From NCBI RefSeq assembly GCF_020510565.1, contig NZ_CP075189.1, forward strand, positions 801,001 to 865,000: a DNA stretch of 64,000 nt, written 5' to 3'. This DNA is from Ferribacterium limneticum (GTDB lineage Bacteria; Pseudomonadota; Gammaproteobacteria; Burkholderiales; Rhodocyclaceae). Shown here one piece after another: positions 1-9,150 of the stretch. Each line of letters starts with the position of its first letter. The stretch's first letter is position 1. Below the pieces are notes generated by a model, which saw nothing but the letters and a program-made list of their open reading frames with translations, made no database searches and had not been told where the DNA came from. The position numbers and the translations under genes are program-made.

Positions 1-145
1 TTCGTCGCTGTCCGGGATGTCCAACCAAAAGCTGGGGGCATCGGTCGGCGTGGACGAGTATGTGCCAAAATTTGAACCCTTGCGCCTGTCTGAAACATTG
101 GCACGACGGCTGGGCGTCGATACCACGCCAGTTCGTGTGGCCTGA
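1..145 (+). CDS. CheV-like chemotaxis protein, C-terminal fragment (5' end outside window)
   Basis: Only the last 47 codons are present, read in the frame starting at base 2. They match the end of the receiver domain of the complete CheV encoded just downstream: SSLS, then SVGVD or SVGVDxY-type residues, then V-P-K-F, where K is the conserved receiver lysine. This indicates a second CheV-family scaffold (CheW domain fused to a receiver) in tandem with the next gene, 19 bp upstream of it. The N-terminal CheW part cannot be seen, so a stand-alone receiver protein remains possible. Confidence 0.7.
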   Translation, partial: SSLSGMSNQKLGASVGVDEYVPKFEPLRLSETLARRLGVDTTPVRVA

Positions 146-164
146 GAGATAGCGGGAGCTGACG

Positions 165-1100
165 ATGGAACTCGTTGAGAACAAAAACCTGCTTGATAGT
201 GTCGATGCCCGGACACGACTGGCTGGTTCCAACAAGATGGAAATTCTGCTTTTCTCGCTTGGAACGCGCGAGATTTTCGGTATCAATGTCTTCAAGGTTC
301 GAGAGGTTGGCCGGACCCCGCACATTACCAAGACCCCCAATATGCCGCGTGGTGTCGAAGGGCTGATTTCCTTGCGCGGGAATGTCATCCCTGTCCTTTC
401 TCTAGCCCCGTTCATGCAACTGGATGCGCCAGCCGGGCTGGGCAAGACAATGATGGTGGCCGAGTATTCAAAGCGAACCCTCGGCTTTTTGGTACATGAC
501 GTTGATCGGATCATCCGCGTCGACTGGGAGCGGGTGAAGGCGCCTGAAAGCGTCCTGGCGACAAATCAAGGGCTGATCACCGCCGTCATCGAACTGGAAA
601 GCGGCGGGCTGGTTTCCATTCTTGACGTCGAACAGATTCTTGCCAATGCCTTCGGTGAGGCAATGATTGTCGACATTAGCCCGGCCAGGGTTGATCCGGA
701 TACGAGCGTATTCTTTGTCGATGACTCGATCGTGGCGCGGCGCAAGATCGCCGAAGTGCTCGACAAGCTTGGTGTGCGTCACAAACATGCCACCAATGGC
801 ATGGAGGCATGGACGCGCCTGCAGGGTATTGCTGCTCACGCCGTGCAGATGGGGCAAAACATTCGCCAGGATATTCGCCTGATTCTGGTCGACGCCGAGA
901 TGCCCGAAATGGACGGCTATGTATTGACCAAGAACATCAAGTCCGACCCCCGTTTTGAAGGCGTACCGGTGGTCATGCACTCGTCGCTCTCCTCCGAGGC
1001 CAATCGGGCCATGGGGAAGTCGGTCGGCGTCGATGCCTATGTCGCGAAGTTTGATGCCGAGGCGCTTGCTGATACCTTGCGTCCTCTGATTGAACGATAA
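165..1100 (+). CDS. cheV: Chemotaxis coupling/adaptation protein CheV
   Basis: The protein has 311 residues, normal for CheV. Residues about 20-165 form a CheW-like domain, which couples receptors to CheA in cytoplasmic signalling arrays. Residues about 182-311 form a CheY-like receiver with acidic pair VDDS, phospho-acceptor aspartate in VDAEMPEMDG and conserved lysine in VAKF. Phosphorylation of the receiver by CheA is thought to adapt array output in this family. It lies between another cheV-like gene and cheY and is transcribed in the same direction. A GGGAG ribosome-binding site precedes the ATG. Confidence 0.95.
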   Translation: MELVENKNLLDSVDARTRLAGSNKMEILLFSLGTREIFGINVFKVREVGRTPHITKTPNMPRGVEGLISLRGNVIPVLSLAPFMQLDAPAGLGKTMMVAEYSKRTLGFLVHDVDRIIRVDWERVKAPESVLATNQGLITAVIELESGGLVSILDVEQILANAFGEAMIVDISPARVDPDTSVFFVDDSIVARRKIAEVLDKLGVRHKHATNGMEAWTRLQGIAAHAVQMGQNIRQDIRLILVDAEMPEMDGYVLTKNIKSDPRFEGVPVVMHSSLSSEANRAMGKSVGVDAYVAKFDAEALADTLRPLIER

Positions 1101-1124
1101 CAAACCAAGTTTCTGGAGTACTGC

Positions 1125-1520
1125 ATGGCAGCTGATCCCAAAATGAAATTTCTGGTGGTGGATGATTTTTCCACCATGCGTCGAATTGTCCGAAATCTCT
1201 TGAAAGAGCTGGGTTTCACGAATGTCGATGAAGCCGAGGACGGCGCTATAGCATTGCAGAAACTGCAGGGCGGCGGTTTTGAGTTTGTCGTCACCGACTG
1301 GAACATGCCGAATATGGATGGCCTTACCTTGCTCCAGTCGATTCGTGCGACGCCGAATCTGAAACATCTGCCGGTATTGATGATCACTGCTGAAGCTAAG
1401 AAAGAAAACATTATTGCTGCGGCTCAGTCGGGGGCTAGCGGCTACATCGTCAAGCCTTTTACTGCGGGAACCCTTTCGGAAAAGCTGAACAAGATTTTCG
1501 AAAAAATGGGTCAGGCGTAA
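1125..1520 (+). CDS. cheY: Chemotaxis response regulator CheY
   Basis: This is a single-domain receiver of 131 residues, the usual CheY length. It has D13-D14 in VVDD, the phospho-acceptor D58 in [10 protein letters not shown], a switch threonine in MITAEA and the conserved lysine in VKPF. Phospho-CheY leaves CheA and binds FliM at the flagellar switch to change rotation; CheZ removes the phosphate. It starts 24 bp after cheV and is followed 9 bp later by cheZ, so the three genes and cheA look like one operon. Confidence 0.97.
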   Translation: MAADPKMKFLVVDDFSTMRRIVRNLLKELGFTNVDEAEDGAIALQKLQGGGFEFVVTDWNMPNMDGLTLLQSIRATPNLKHLPVLMITAEAKKENIIAAAQSGASGYIVKPFTAGTLSEKLNKIFEKMGQA

Positions 1521-1529
1521 GGGGGAAAT

Positions 1530-2393
1530 ATGTCTGCCAATAACGACTCAGATGATCTTGAAGCCCTCTTTGACTCAATTGCAGCGAGCAGTGCACCAGT
1601 ACCGGAGCAACCCAAGCTGGTGCCTGCAGCTCCACCGGCTTCTCTAGCCTCGTCTGATGCTGATAGCGATGATTTGCAGGCCTTGTTCGATAGTGTTGCC
1701 GCGGAGGTTGAGGTTGCGAAGGTCGTTCCCGGGTCATCCGCTGATGCCGGCAAACAAGCGGAGAGTTCCGGAGATGGATGGTCTCAACAGGAGGCTGTCT
1801 TCAATCGAATCGGGCATATGGCACGTGCGCTGCACGATACCCTGGGGCAGCTCGGTTACGACAAGTTGATCGAGAAGACCGTATCGGCGCTTCCTGATGC
1901 CAAGGATCGCCTCGCATACGTGGCCAACCTGACAGAACAAGCTGCCTGCCGCGTCCTTAACGCGACTGATATAGCCAATCCGCTCATCGACGAGATGGAA
2001 AACGGCGCCCTTGTGTTGGGTAGGCGCTGGGATAAGGTTTTTGCCAATGAAATGGGGCCTGCCGAATTCAAGCTGCTGGCGGCGGATACGCGCGCATTCC
2101 TGAATGAGCAGCTCCCGCAGAAAACCCGCGAAACGCATGCCCAGTTGACTGAAATCATGATGGCTCAGGATTTCCAGGATTTGACCGGGCAGGTTATCAA
2201 GAAAATTGTTGGTCTTGCCCATGAGCTTGAGTCGGGACTGATGACCGTCCTTATTGAGGTCTTGCCGGAAACCAAGCGCACTGAAGAAGTGGCCAGTCTG
2301 ATGAATGGCCCGGTAATCAACGCCGAAGGGCGTACCGATGTTGTGGTTAACCAAGAGCAGGTCGATGACCTGCTGGACAGCCTCGGTTTCTGA
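1530..2393 (+). CDS. cheZ: Protein phosphatase CheZ
   Basis: CheZ dephosphorylates CheY-P. The 287-residue protein is longer than the enterobacterial form (about 214) because of an acidic N-terminal extension, residues 1-85, that holds two copies of a DDLxALFDS-type motif. The catalytic helix carries the family motif DFQDLTGQ, with the Asp and Gln that position the attacking water. The extreme C-terminus, DDLLDSLGF, is the CheY-tethering helix. The repeated N-terminal DDLEALFDS/DDLQALFDS units resemble that C-terminal helix, so they may be extra CheY-docking sites; this is inference. Confidence 0.95.
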   Translation: MSANNDSDDLEALFDSIAASSAPVPEQPKLVPAAPPASLASSDADSDDLQALFDSVAAEVEVAKVVPGSSADAGKQAESSGDGWSQQEAVFNRIGHMARALHDTLGQLGYDKLIEKTVSALPDAKDRLAYVANLTEQAACRVLNATDIANPLIDEMENGALVLGRRWDKVFANEMGPAEFKLLAADTRAFLNEQLPQKTRETHAQLTEIMMAQDFQDLTGQVIKKIVGLAHELESGLMTVLIEVLPETKRTEEVASLMNGPVINAEGRTDVVVNQEQVDDLLDSLGF

Positions 2394-2404
2394 GGAGGAC
2401 AAAA

Positions 2405-4312
2405 ATGAGCGACTTTGGCGGAATGGAAGATCTGCTGCAGGATTTCCTGCAGGAGGCGAATGATCTGTTGTCGGATGTCGACAACAAACTCGTTGATCTC
2501 GAAAAGATGCCCGATGATCGTGCGCTACTGAACGATATTTTTCGCGGGTTTCACACCGTCAAGGGGGGAGCTGGCTTTCTCAATGCCACTGAGTTGGTGA
2601 CGCTTTGTCATCTGACAGAAAATCTATTCGATCGACTGCGCAATGGTGAGCTTGAGCTGACTGCCGAGTTGATGGATGTCATCATGGACGCCACCAAGGG
2701 GGTCCGTGAAATGTTCGGCGAATTGGGGCAAATGGTTCAGCCGCAGCCCGCTGATCCGGCGGTGATCGCTGCGCTTAAGGGGGTTTTGAGTATTGGCGTA
2801 GCCGGTGTTGCCCATGTTGCCGTGGCGCCACCTCCGGCCGCCGATGTTGCGCAGGTGCCACCTTCAGCGCCTGGTGAGCCGGACTGGAATTCCTTGCATG
2901 CGGCGGTAACCAGTGAGGCTTCTGTTGCACCGACTCAAAGCGAAGTGATTACCAAAGCCGAGACGGCGATTGCTGAGTCGGTTGTTACGCCAACAGCGGT
3001 TGTGGCTCAGTCGGCTGCTGCAGCATCGCCATTTGGCCGGCGGGGAACGGACAAGCCCGGTGGTCAGCCGACTTCTGCGCGGCGGGCTGAAGAGCGTGGC
3101 CGTGAAAATACGATTCGCGTCGATACATCGCGGCTGGATCAGGTCTTGAATTTGTCGGGCGAAATTGGTTTGACCAAGAACCGACTGACCAGTTTGCGGG
3201 CCGATATTCTCGCCGGGAAGAATGACTCGGAAACGCTGCATGCGCTCGATCAGGCGGTAAGCCAACTCGATCTGCTGGTGTCGGATTTGCAGAATTCGGT
3301 AATGAAGACGCGGATGCAGCCGATTGGCCGGCTGTTCCAAAAGTATCCGCGGATTGCCCGCGATCTCGCCCGGCAACTGGGTAAGGACGTCGAACTGGTC
3401 CTCGCCGGAGAGGAGACCGAAGTCGACAAGACCATGATCGAGGATCTTGCCGATCCGCTGATTCACCTGATCCGCAATGCGGTGGATCACGGTGTCGAAA
3501 TGCCCGAGGAGCGCCAGGCCGCAGGGAAGCCACCAAAGAGCCTGGTACGCCTGGAGGCGCGGCAGGAGGGCGATCATATTGTCCTGATCATTGCTGATGA
3601 CGGCAAGGGGATGAATGCGGAGCGTATTCGTGCCAAGGCTACCGAAAAGGGACTGATTTCCGAGGAAGAGGCCAACACGCTTGATGAGCGCCAGAGCCTC
3701 AACCTGATTTTCATGCCGGGCTTTTCGACCAAAACCCAAATTTCCGATGTGTCGGGGCGGGGGGTTGGTATGGATGTGGTCAAGACCAACATCCAGAAGC
3801 TGAACGGCTCGATCGAGATCCGCTCAGAGCCGGGCAAAGGATCTGTTTTCATAATTTCATTGCCGCTAACCCTGGCGATCTTGCCTGTGCTACTGGTATT
3901 GCTGGGCGATCAGCCGTTTGCGTTGCCGCTGTCGCTCGTTCGTGAAATATTGCCAATCGAGCAAAGCCGGATTCAGGAGGTGGGTGGCAAGGAAACCTTG
4001 GTCGTCCGGGGCGAAGTTCTGCCGGTGATTACGCTGGCTCGCCTGCTTGGCTGGCCGCTTGAGCGATATCCGGAGTACGGGGTGTTCATGCAGACTGCAG
4101 AGCGCAGCTTCATTCTGGCGGTCGATAGTTTTGCGGGGCGCGACGATGCGGTGATCAAATCACTGGAAGATTTTCGTCCAAAGGGTGTGGCCGGGGTTAC
4201 GACCCTGTCTAACGGTCAGATTGTTTTGATTCTGGACATGAAGGAGTTGTTGTCTGATCTCGGTCAGCATCCCGATTTCGGTTCTGCGGTACGGGCGCTC
4301 GACTTCGCCTGA
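2405..4312 (+). CDS. cheA: Chemotaxis histidine kinase CheA
   Basis: This is the 635-residue kinase of the chemotaxis array. The Hpt domain (P1) is at about 1-105 with phospho-accepting H50 in RGFHTVKGGAGF. A Pro/Ala-rich linker (about 110-235) stands where a P2 CheY-binding domain would be, and no clear P2 is seen. Dimerisation domain P3 is at about 235-300, the ATP-binding domain P4 at about 300-490 (HLIRNAVDHG N-box, DDGKGM and GRGVGMDVV G-boxes) and the CheW-like P5 at about 495-635. The gene follows cheZ by 11 bp with a strong GAGGA ribosome-binding site and is closed by a terminator hairpin. Confidence 0.97.
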   Translation: MSDFGGMEDLLQDFLQEANDLLSDVDNKLVDLEKMPDDRALLNDIFRGFHTVKGGAGFLNATELVTLCHLTENLFDRLRNGELELTAELMDVIMDATKGVREMFGELGQMVQPQPADPAVIAALKGVLSIGVAGVAHVAVAPPPAADVAQVPPSAPGEPDWNSLHAAVTSEASVAPTQSEVITKAETAIAESVVTPTAVVAQSAAAASPFGRRGTDKPGGQPTSARRAEERGRENTIRVDTSRLDQVLNLSGEIGLTKNRLTSLRADILAGKNDSETLHALDQAVSQLDLLVSDLQNSVMKTRMQPIGRLFQKYPRIARDLARQLGKDVELVLAGEETEVDKTMIEDLADPLIHLIRNAVDHGVEMPEERQAAGKPPKSLVRLEARQEGDHIVLIIADDGKGMNAERIRAKATEKGLISEEEANTLDERQSLNLIFMPGFSTKTQISDVSGRGVGMDVVKTNIQKLNGSIEIRSEPGKGSVFIISLPLTLAILPVLLVLLGDQPFALPLSLVREILPIEQSRIQEVGGKETLVVRGEVLPVITLARLLGWPLERYPEYGVFMQTAERSFILAVDSFAGRDDAVIKSLEDFRPKGVAGVTTLSNGQIVLILDMKELLSDLGQHPDFGSAVRALDFA

Positions 4313-4336
4313 TTCCTGTTTCCAGTCAACGAGTTG

Positions 4337-4364
4337 AGAGGGGGCTTTGCCCCTCTTTTCTTTT
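4337..4364 (+). terminator. Rho-independent terminator after cheA
   Basis: A 7-bp stem AGAGGGG/CCCCTCT encloses a 6-nt loop and is followed by TTTTCTTTT. It lies 24 bp after the cheA stop and separates the che operon from flhB. Confidence 0.85.
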
Positions 4365-4457
4365 GGAGGTTTACTCTGTTGTCATGGGCTTGCGAATGGC
4401 ATCTGAGAAACAGAATAAATAAACACACGTACCTATATAATTTTTCTCGTTTTTTCC

Positions 4458-4463
4458 TATAAT
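4458..4463 (+). promoter_or_regulatory. Possible sigma-70 -10 element before flhB
   Basis: A perfect TATAAT lies 20 bp before the flhB start in an AT-rich intergenic stretch after the cheA terminator. No convincing -35 hexamer is seen 16-18 bp upstream, and no sigma-54 or sigma-28 pattern was found in the gap. It is recorded because flhB must have its own promoter here. Confidence 0.3.
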
Positions 4464-4483
4464 AGCCATAACGTAAACCAAAG

Positions 4484-5623
4484 ATGGCTATGGCCGAAGA
4501 TAGCGACCTCGAGAAAACAGAAGAGCCTACAAGTAGGCGAATCGAGCAAGCCCGGGAGAAGGGGCAGGTCCCTCATTCTCGCGAACTTAGTACCTTTCTT
4601 GTTCTAATCGTTGCCGGTGCTACTTTTTGGATGATGGGTGGCTGGTTCATGCAGCGGTCCATGGCTATTGTCAAAAAAGGCTTTACCGTCGAGCCCGCGG
4701 TCATGCGTGAGCCGGCCCTGATGTTGCCCCGCTTGGTTGAAATTTCCGGCGATGCACTGTTTGCGTTTTCTCCCTTGTTTGGCCTCCTTTTGCTGGCTGC
4801 TGTCCTTCCCCCGTTTTTCCTGAATGCGTGGGTGTTTTCGCCGCAGGCCCTGGCGCCCGATTTCAATCGGCTCAATCCACTGACTGGTTTTGGCCGGATG
4901 TTTTCCTGGAATAGCCTGATGGAGTTGGGCAAGGCTGTTCTGAAGGCAGGTTTGCTGGGAGGGGTCGCCGCTGCGCTGGTCTGGGCCGAACGTGACGAAA
5001 TATTCGGATTATTGGGCGAGCCGCTGGATGCGGGGCTGGTGCATGCCGGAAATCTGGTTTCCTTTTCGTTTCTGATCATGGCCGCAACGCTGGTGCTGGT
5101 TGTTGCTGCGGATGTTCCTTTCCAGTTATGGCAATACTTCGATAAATTGAAGATGACCAAGGAAGAGGTCAAGCAGGAAATGAAGGAAATGATGGGTGAT
5201 CCGCACGTCAAAGGTCGCATTCGCAGTCTGCAGATGCAGGCTGCGCGTAAGCGCATGATGGCCGCGGTTCCCACGGCAAATGTTGTGGTGACGAATCCGA
5301 CCCATTTTGCCGTGGCACTTGCCTATCAAACCGGCATGGCCGCACCGAAGGTGGTGGCGAAGGGGGCGGGAGTTATCGCTCTCAGAATTCGAGAGGTGGC
5401 CCACGAGAATGCGGTCCCGATTATGGAGGCACCGCCGCTGGCAAGGGCCCTCTACAAGCATGCGGAACTCGACTCGGAAATCCCCTCAGCCCTGTATAGT
5501 GCAGTCGCTGAGGTTCTTGCTTATATCTACCAACTCGCCAACTGGCGTCAGCGGGGCGGTACCTATCCTGTGCCCCCGCGTGACCTGCCCGTCCCTGCCG
5601 AGCTAGTTCCGGAGGCGGCGTAA
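4484..5623 (+). CDS. flhB: Flagellar type III export switch protein FlhB
   Basis: FlhB is an inner-membrane part of the flagellar export gate and switches substrate from rod/hook to filament type. The 379-residue protein has a charged N-terminus, four hydrophobic segments (about 32-215) and a cytoplasmic C-terminal domain with the self-cleaving motif N271-P-T-H274. A Met codon at 4490 is an equally plausible start, because neither has a good ribosome-binding site. The stop codon abuts flhA directly, so the genes are translationally linked. This is the full-length FlhB; a second gene at 39641-39952 encodes only an FlhB-like C-domain. Confidence 0.97.
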   Translation: MAMAEDSDLEKTEEPTSRRIEQAREKGQVPHSRELSTFLVLIVAGATFWMMGGWFMQRSMAIVKKGFTVEPAVMREPALMLPRLVEISGDALFAFSPLFGLLLLAAVLPPFFLNAWVFSPQALAPDFNRLNPLTGFGRMFSWNSLMELGKAVLKAGLLGGVAAALVWAERDEIFGLLGEPLDAGLVHAGNLVSFSFLIMAATLVLVVAADVPFQLWQYFDKLKMTKEEVKQEMKEMMGDPHVKGRIRSLQMQAARKRMMAAVPTANVVVTNPTHFAVALAYQTGMAAPKVVAKGAGVIALRIREVAHENAVPIMEAPPLARALYKHAELDSEIPSALYSAVAEVLAYIYQLANWRQRGGTYPVPPRDLPVPAELVPEAA

Positions 5624-7708
5624 ATGGCTTCCTCATCAGTCGGCATGCAAAATTTCATGGCGCGGATGAACGTCTCCCAGTTGGCTGCGCCGGTTTTGAT
5701 CTTGATGATTTTGGCGATGATGGTATTGCCACTTCCCGCTTTTGCGCTGGATGTGTTCTTCACGTTCAACATTGCAATATCGGTGCTGGTCCTGCTTGTC
5801 GCGGTGAACACGCAAAAGACCCTGGAATTCTCTGTCTTTCCGACAGTGCTGCTGGTTACGACTTTGCTTCGCTTGTCGTTGAACGTGGCTTCAACCCGAG
5901 TGGTTATGCTTGAGGGGCACACTGGCCCTGACGCTGCCGGGAAAGTGATTGAGGCGTTTGGGCATTTCATGGTGGGCGGAAATTTTGCCGTTGGTATCCT
6001 CGTTTTTATGATCCTCGTGGTCATAAATTTTGTCGTGATTACCAAGGGCGCTGGACGAGTTGCCGAGGTGTCTGCGCGCTTCACGCTCGATGCGATGCCT
6101 GGCAAACAGATGGCCATCGATGCCGATCTAAATGCCGGGCTGATTGGTGAGGAGGATGCCCGTAGGCGCCGTTCCGAGATATCCCGTGAAGCTGAGTTTT
6201 TCGGTTCTATGGATGGCGCGTCAAAATTTGTTCGCGGCGACGCTGTCGCTGGCATCATCATCATGCTGCTCAATGTCGTGGGGGGGCTGATTGTTGGCGT
6301 CCTTCAGCACAACATGGAACTGGCTCAGGCGGCAAAGAACTATACGCTCCTGACGATCGGTGATGGCCTTGTGGCGCAGATTCCGGGGCTGATCATCTCC
6401 ATTGCTGCCGGCATGGTTGTTACTCGGGTATCGGATGATCGTGACATTGGCCAACAGGTTGTGGGTCAGATGTTCCGAAGCGCTAAGGCAATCGGCATCA
6501 CTGCGGGAATCGTTGGGTTCCTCGGGATGATTCCGGGCATGCCAAATATGGTCTTCCTGATGTTGGCTTCCGGGATGGGCTGGATGTCCTGGCGGATGAT
6601 GGAAAAAGAAAAGCGGATCGTCGAAGCGCCGGTCAAGGTCGCGCCGGCACCAGTTCAGGAGGCAATGGAGGCGACATGGGGTGATGTCGCTCCGCTGGAC
6701 GTCCTTGGGCTGGAGGTTGGTTATCGCCTGATACCGCTGGTCGATAAGTCCCAGGATGGTGAGTTGCTGCGCCGTATTCGCGGTATTCGCAAGAAGTTTG
6801 CACAGGAAGTCGGTTTCCTCGTTTCCCCGGTTCATATCCGAGATAATCTTGAATTGAAGCCCAACGCCTACCGAATCCTTCTAAAGGGTGTTGAGGTTGG
6901 GCAAGGCGAGGCCTATGCGGGTCAGCTTATGGCAATTAATCCGGGCCGCGTGGCAGGAACGCTGAATGGCGCGGTAACCAAAGATCCGGCGTTTGGGTTG
7001 CCTGCAGTCTGGATTGATCTCGCTCAGCGAGAGCAGGCCCAGGCCTATGGCTATACCGTGGTAGATGCCTCGACGGTAGTCGCTACGCACCTCAACCACC
7101 TGATCCTGACGCATGCAGGCGAACTCCTTGGTCGTCAGGAGGTTCAGCAGTTGCTGGATCACCTCGCCAAGGAAATCCCAAAACTGGTCGAGGATCTGGT
7201 TCCCAAGGTTCTGCCTCTCGGCACGTTGCAAAAAGTTCTGCAGTCGATGCTTGACGAAGGTGTCCATATCCGCGACATGCGGACCATCATCGAGACTGTC
7301 GCCGACCACGCAACGCGTACCCAAAATGCAGACGATCTGTCGAGTCAGGTACGCATCGCCCTTGGTAGAGCCATCGCTCAGCAGCTTTTCCCCGGCAATA
7401 GCGAGATGCAGGTCATGTCGCTCGATCCGACCTTGGAGCGCCTTTTGTCACAGGCAGTGGCCGGTGGCTCCGAAAATACCAGCTTTGAACCCGGGCTCGC
7501 CGATACGCTTTTGCGTGAGACTGCCTTGGCTGCAGGGCGTCAAGAGGGGCTTGGCTTGCCGGCTGTGTTGCTAGTGCCAGGCAGTCTGCGCCTGCTTTTG
7601 TCCAGATTTTTGCGACGTACCGTTCCCCAGTTGAAGGTGCTGTCCCATAACGAAGTACCTGAAACCAGAATTATTAAGGTGACCTCGATCATCGGAGGTA
7701 GAACATGA
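5624..7708 (+). CDS. flhA: Flagellar export gate protein FlhA
   Basis: FlhA forms the nonameric ring of the export gate. The 694-residue protein matches family length. Residues about 15-325 hold the eight membrane segments and the conserved FHIPEP-region core (RLSLNVASTR, DAMPGKQMAIDADLNAG). Residues about 350-694 form the cytoplasmic platform for chaperone-substrate complexes. A GGAGG ribosome-binding site sits inside the end of flhB, and the start follows the flhB stop without a gap. The last four bases (ATGA) overlap the start of flhF. Confidence 0.97.
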   Translation: MASSSVGMQNFMARMNVSQLAAPVLILMILAMMVLPLPAFALDVFFTFNIAISVLVLLVAVNTQKTLEFSVFPTVLLVTTLLRLSLNVASTRVVMLEGHTGPDAAGKVIEAFGHFMVGGNFAVGILVFMILVVINFVVITKGAGRVAEVSARFTLDAMPGKQMAIDADLNAGLIGEEDARRRRSEISREAEFFGSMDGASKFVRGDAVAGIIIMLLNVVGGLIVGVLQHNMELAQAAKNYTLLTIGDGLVAQIPGLIISIAAGMVVTRVSDDRDIGQQVVGQMFRSAKAIGITAGIVGFLGMIPGMPNMVFLMLASGMGWMSWRMMEKEKRIVEAPVKVAPAPVQEAMEATWGDVAPLDVLGLEVGYRLIPLVDKSQDGELLRRIRGIRKKFAQEVGFLVSPVHIRDNLELKPNAYRILLKGVEVGQGEAYAGQLMAINPGRVAGTLNGAVTKDPAFGLPAVWIDLAQREQAQAYGYTVVDASTVVATHLNHLILTHAGELLGRQEVQQLLDHLAKEIPKLVEDLVPKVLPLGTLQKVLQSMLDEGVHIRDMRTIIETVADHATRTQNADDLSSQVRIALGRAIAQQLFPGNSEMQVMSLDPTLERLLSQAVAGGSENTSFEPGLADTLLRETALAAGRQEGLGLPAVLLVPGSLRLLLSRFLRRTVPQLKVLSHNEVPETRIIKVTSIIGGRT

Positions 7709-9150
7709 ACGTTAGAAAATTTATCGCGGCCAACGCAAGGGATGCTTTGCGGAAGGTAAAAGAAACTCTGGGTAACGACGCGATCATACTTTCTAATCGC
7801 GGCGTGCCGGGTGGCGTTGAGATCATGGCAGTGGCAGCGCGCGATATGGCGATGATTGTACCCACGCAGGTTCAAGAAAAAACAGTGCCGGAGAGAAAGT
7901 CACAGGATAGTCATCCGGACGACGACTATCGTGTTGTCCTTAGCTCGGCGCGAGCACGAGTTTCCCAGCCGCCACAGCCTACCGTCGTTCCTCCTCCATC
8001 GGCGCAACATCAGGCGCATGTGTCAAAGCAGGCATCAATGTCGGTTAATGCAGGCATTCCCCGAACCGGTGCTATGCGACAGATGGAAAATGGCCGCCCT
8101 AGCCAGTCGACCGCAGCACCATCAAGAGTCGCTCCGATATCTCCGCCGCCTGCCCCGGCCGCACTTCAGGCGAGTGCGCCGCGCCGCCCGGAGGCGGAAG
8201 TGGTGCCTATGGAGGTGATGGACGAGATTCGCTCATTGCGTAAAATTGTCGAACAGCATCTGGCGGGCTTCGCGTGGGGTGAATCTGCTCGCTCCGAGCC
8301 GGTTAAGACAGATATCTTGCGTCAGATGCTTGATGCCGGATTTTCCCCTCAGTTTTCCCGTGAATTGCTTTCTGACTTGCCGCGTGAAATGAATGGAGTG
8401 GAGGCAATGGCGTGGGTCAAGGGGGCGGCTGACCGCTCGCTTCTAACAATTGGCCATGAAAACGATATTGTTGACCGAGGCGGCGTCTACGCACTGGTCG
8501 GGCCGACTGGTGTGGGAAAAACAACGACGACCGCGAAGCTTGCTGCGCGCTGCGTATTGCGCCATGGCCCGAGTAAGGTCGCGTTAGTTACTACCGATGG
8601 GTATCGAATTGGAGCCCACGAGCAACTGCGCATCTACGGTCGTATCCTCGGCGTCTCCGTTCACTTGGTCAAAGATGCGAATGAACTACGGCAGACTCTG
8701 TCGGAGTTGCAGCATAAGCATATGGTGCTGATCGATACCATGGGCATGAGTCAGAGAGACAAACTGGTTCCTGAGTTGACGGACATGCTTTCTGGTTGCG
8801 ACGTACAACGGCTGTTGTTGCTGAACTCAACTTCACGAGGAGACACTCTGGATGACGTCGTTCGCGCCTACGCGGGGGACACGCTAGCTGGATGTATTTT
8901 GACAAAGATCGACGAGGCAGCAAGTCTGGCAACAGTTCTTGATGTCATCATGCGCCATAGTTTGAAGCTTCAGTACGTTTCCAATGGTCAGCGCGTGCCG
9001 GAAGATTTGCATTTGCCAAATCGCAGCTATCTCTTACATCGTGCGTTCAAGGATGTCCCGGAAAGCTCCCCTCATAAATTTGATGGCCTTGAACCTGGAT
9101 TGATGATGGCTAGTGCGGGGATGGTTGCGGTTGGAGGCGGCCGTGGCTGA
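7705..9150 (+). CDS. flhF: Signal-recognition-particle-type GTPase FlhF
   Basis: FlhF is an SRP-family GTPase that places the flagellum at the cell pole and recruits early parts such as FliF. The 481-residue protein has a basic N-terminus, a long Pro/Ala/Ser-rich linker (about 70-170), and N and G domains. The G1 loop GPTGVGKTTT starts at G266; DTMGMSQRD (G3) and TKIDEA (G4) follow. It overlaps flhA by four bases, and its last codons overlap the flhG start, giving the flhA-flhF-flhG-fliA order of polar flagellates such as Pseudomonas. Confidence 0.95.
   Translation: MNVRKFIAANARDALRKVKETLGNDAIILSNRGVPGGVEIMAVAARDMAMIVPTQVQEKTVPERKSQDSHPDDDYRVVLSSARARVSQPPQPTVVPPPSAQHQAHVSKQASMSVNAGIPRTGAMRQMENGRPSQSTAAPSRVAPISPPPAPAALQASAPRRPEAEVVPMEVMDEIRSLRKIVEQHLAGFAWGESARSEPVKTDILRQMLDAGFSPQFSRELLSDLPREMNGVEAMAWVKGAADRSLLTIGHENDIVDRGGVYALVGPTGVGKTTTTAKLAARCVLRHGPSKVALVTTDGYRIGAHEQLRIYGRILGVSVHLVKDANELRQTLSELQHKHMVLIDTMGMSQRDKLVPELTDMLSGCDVQRLLLLNSTSRGDTLDDVVRAYAGDTLAGCILTKIDEAASLATVLDVIMRHSLKLQYVSNGQRVPEDLHLPNRSYLLHRAFKDVPESSPHKFDGLEPGLMMASAGMVAVGGGRG

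Noticed and set aside
3200..3207. GCCGATAT resembling a sigma-28 -10 inside cheA
   Set aside because: No TAAA-like -35 element lies 11 bp upstream, and it sits deep inside a coding region with no late gene downstream.
468..3739. Long minus-strand open frames opposite cheV, cheZ and cheA
   Set aside because: They are shadows of GC-rich coding sequence on the plus strand, with no family features or ribosome-binding sites.
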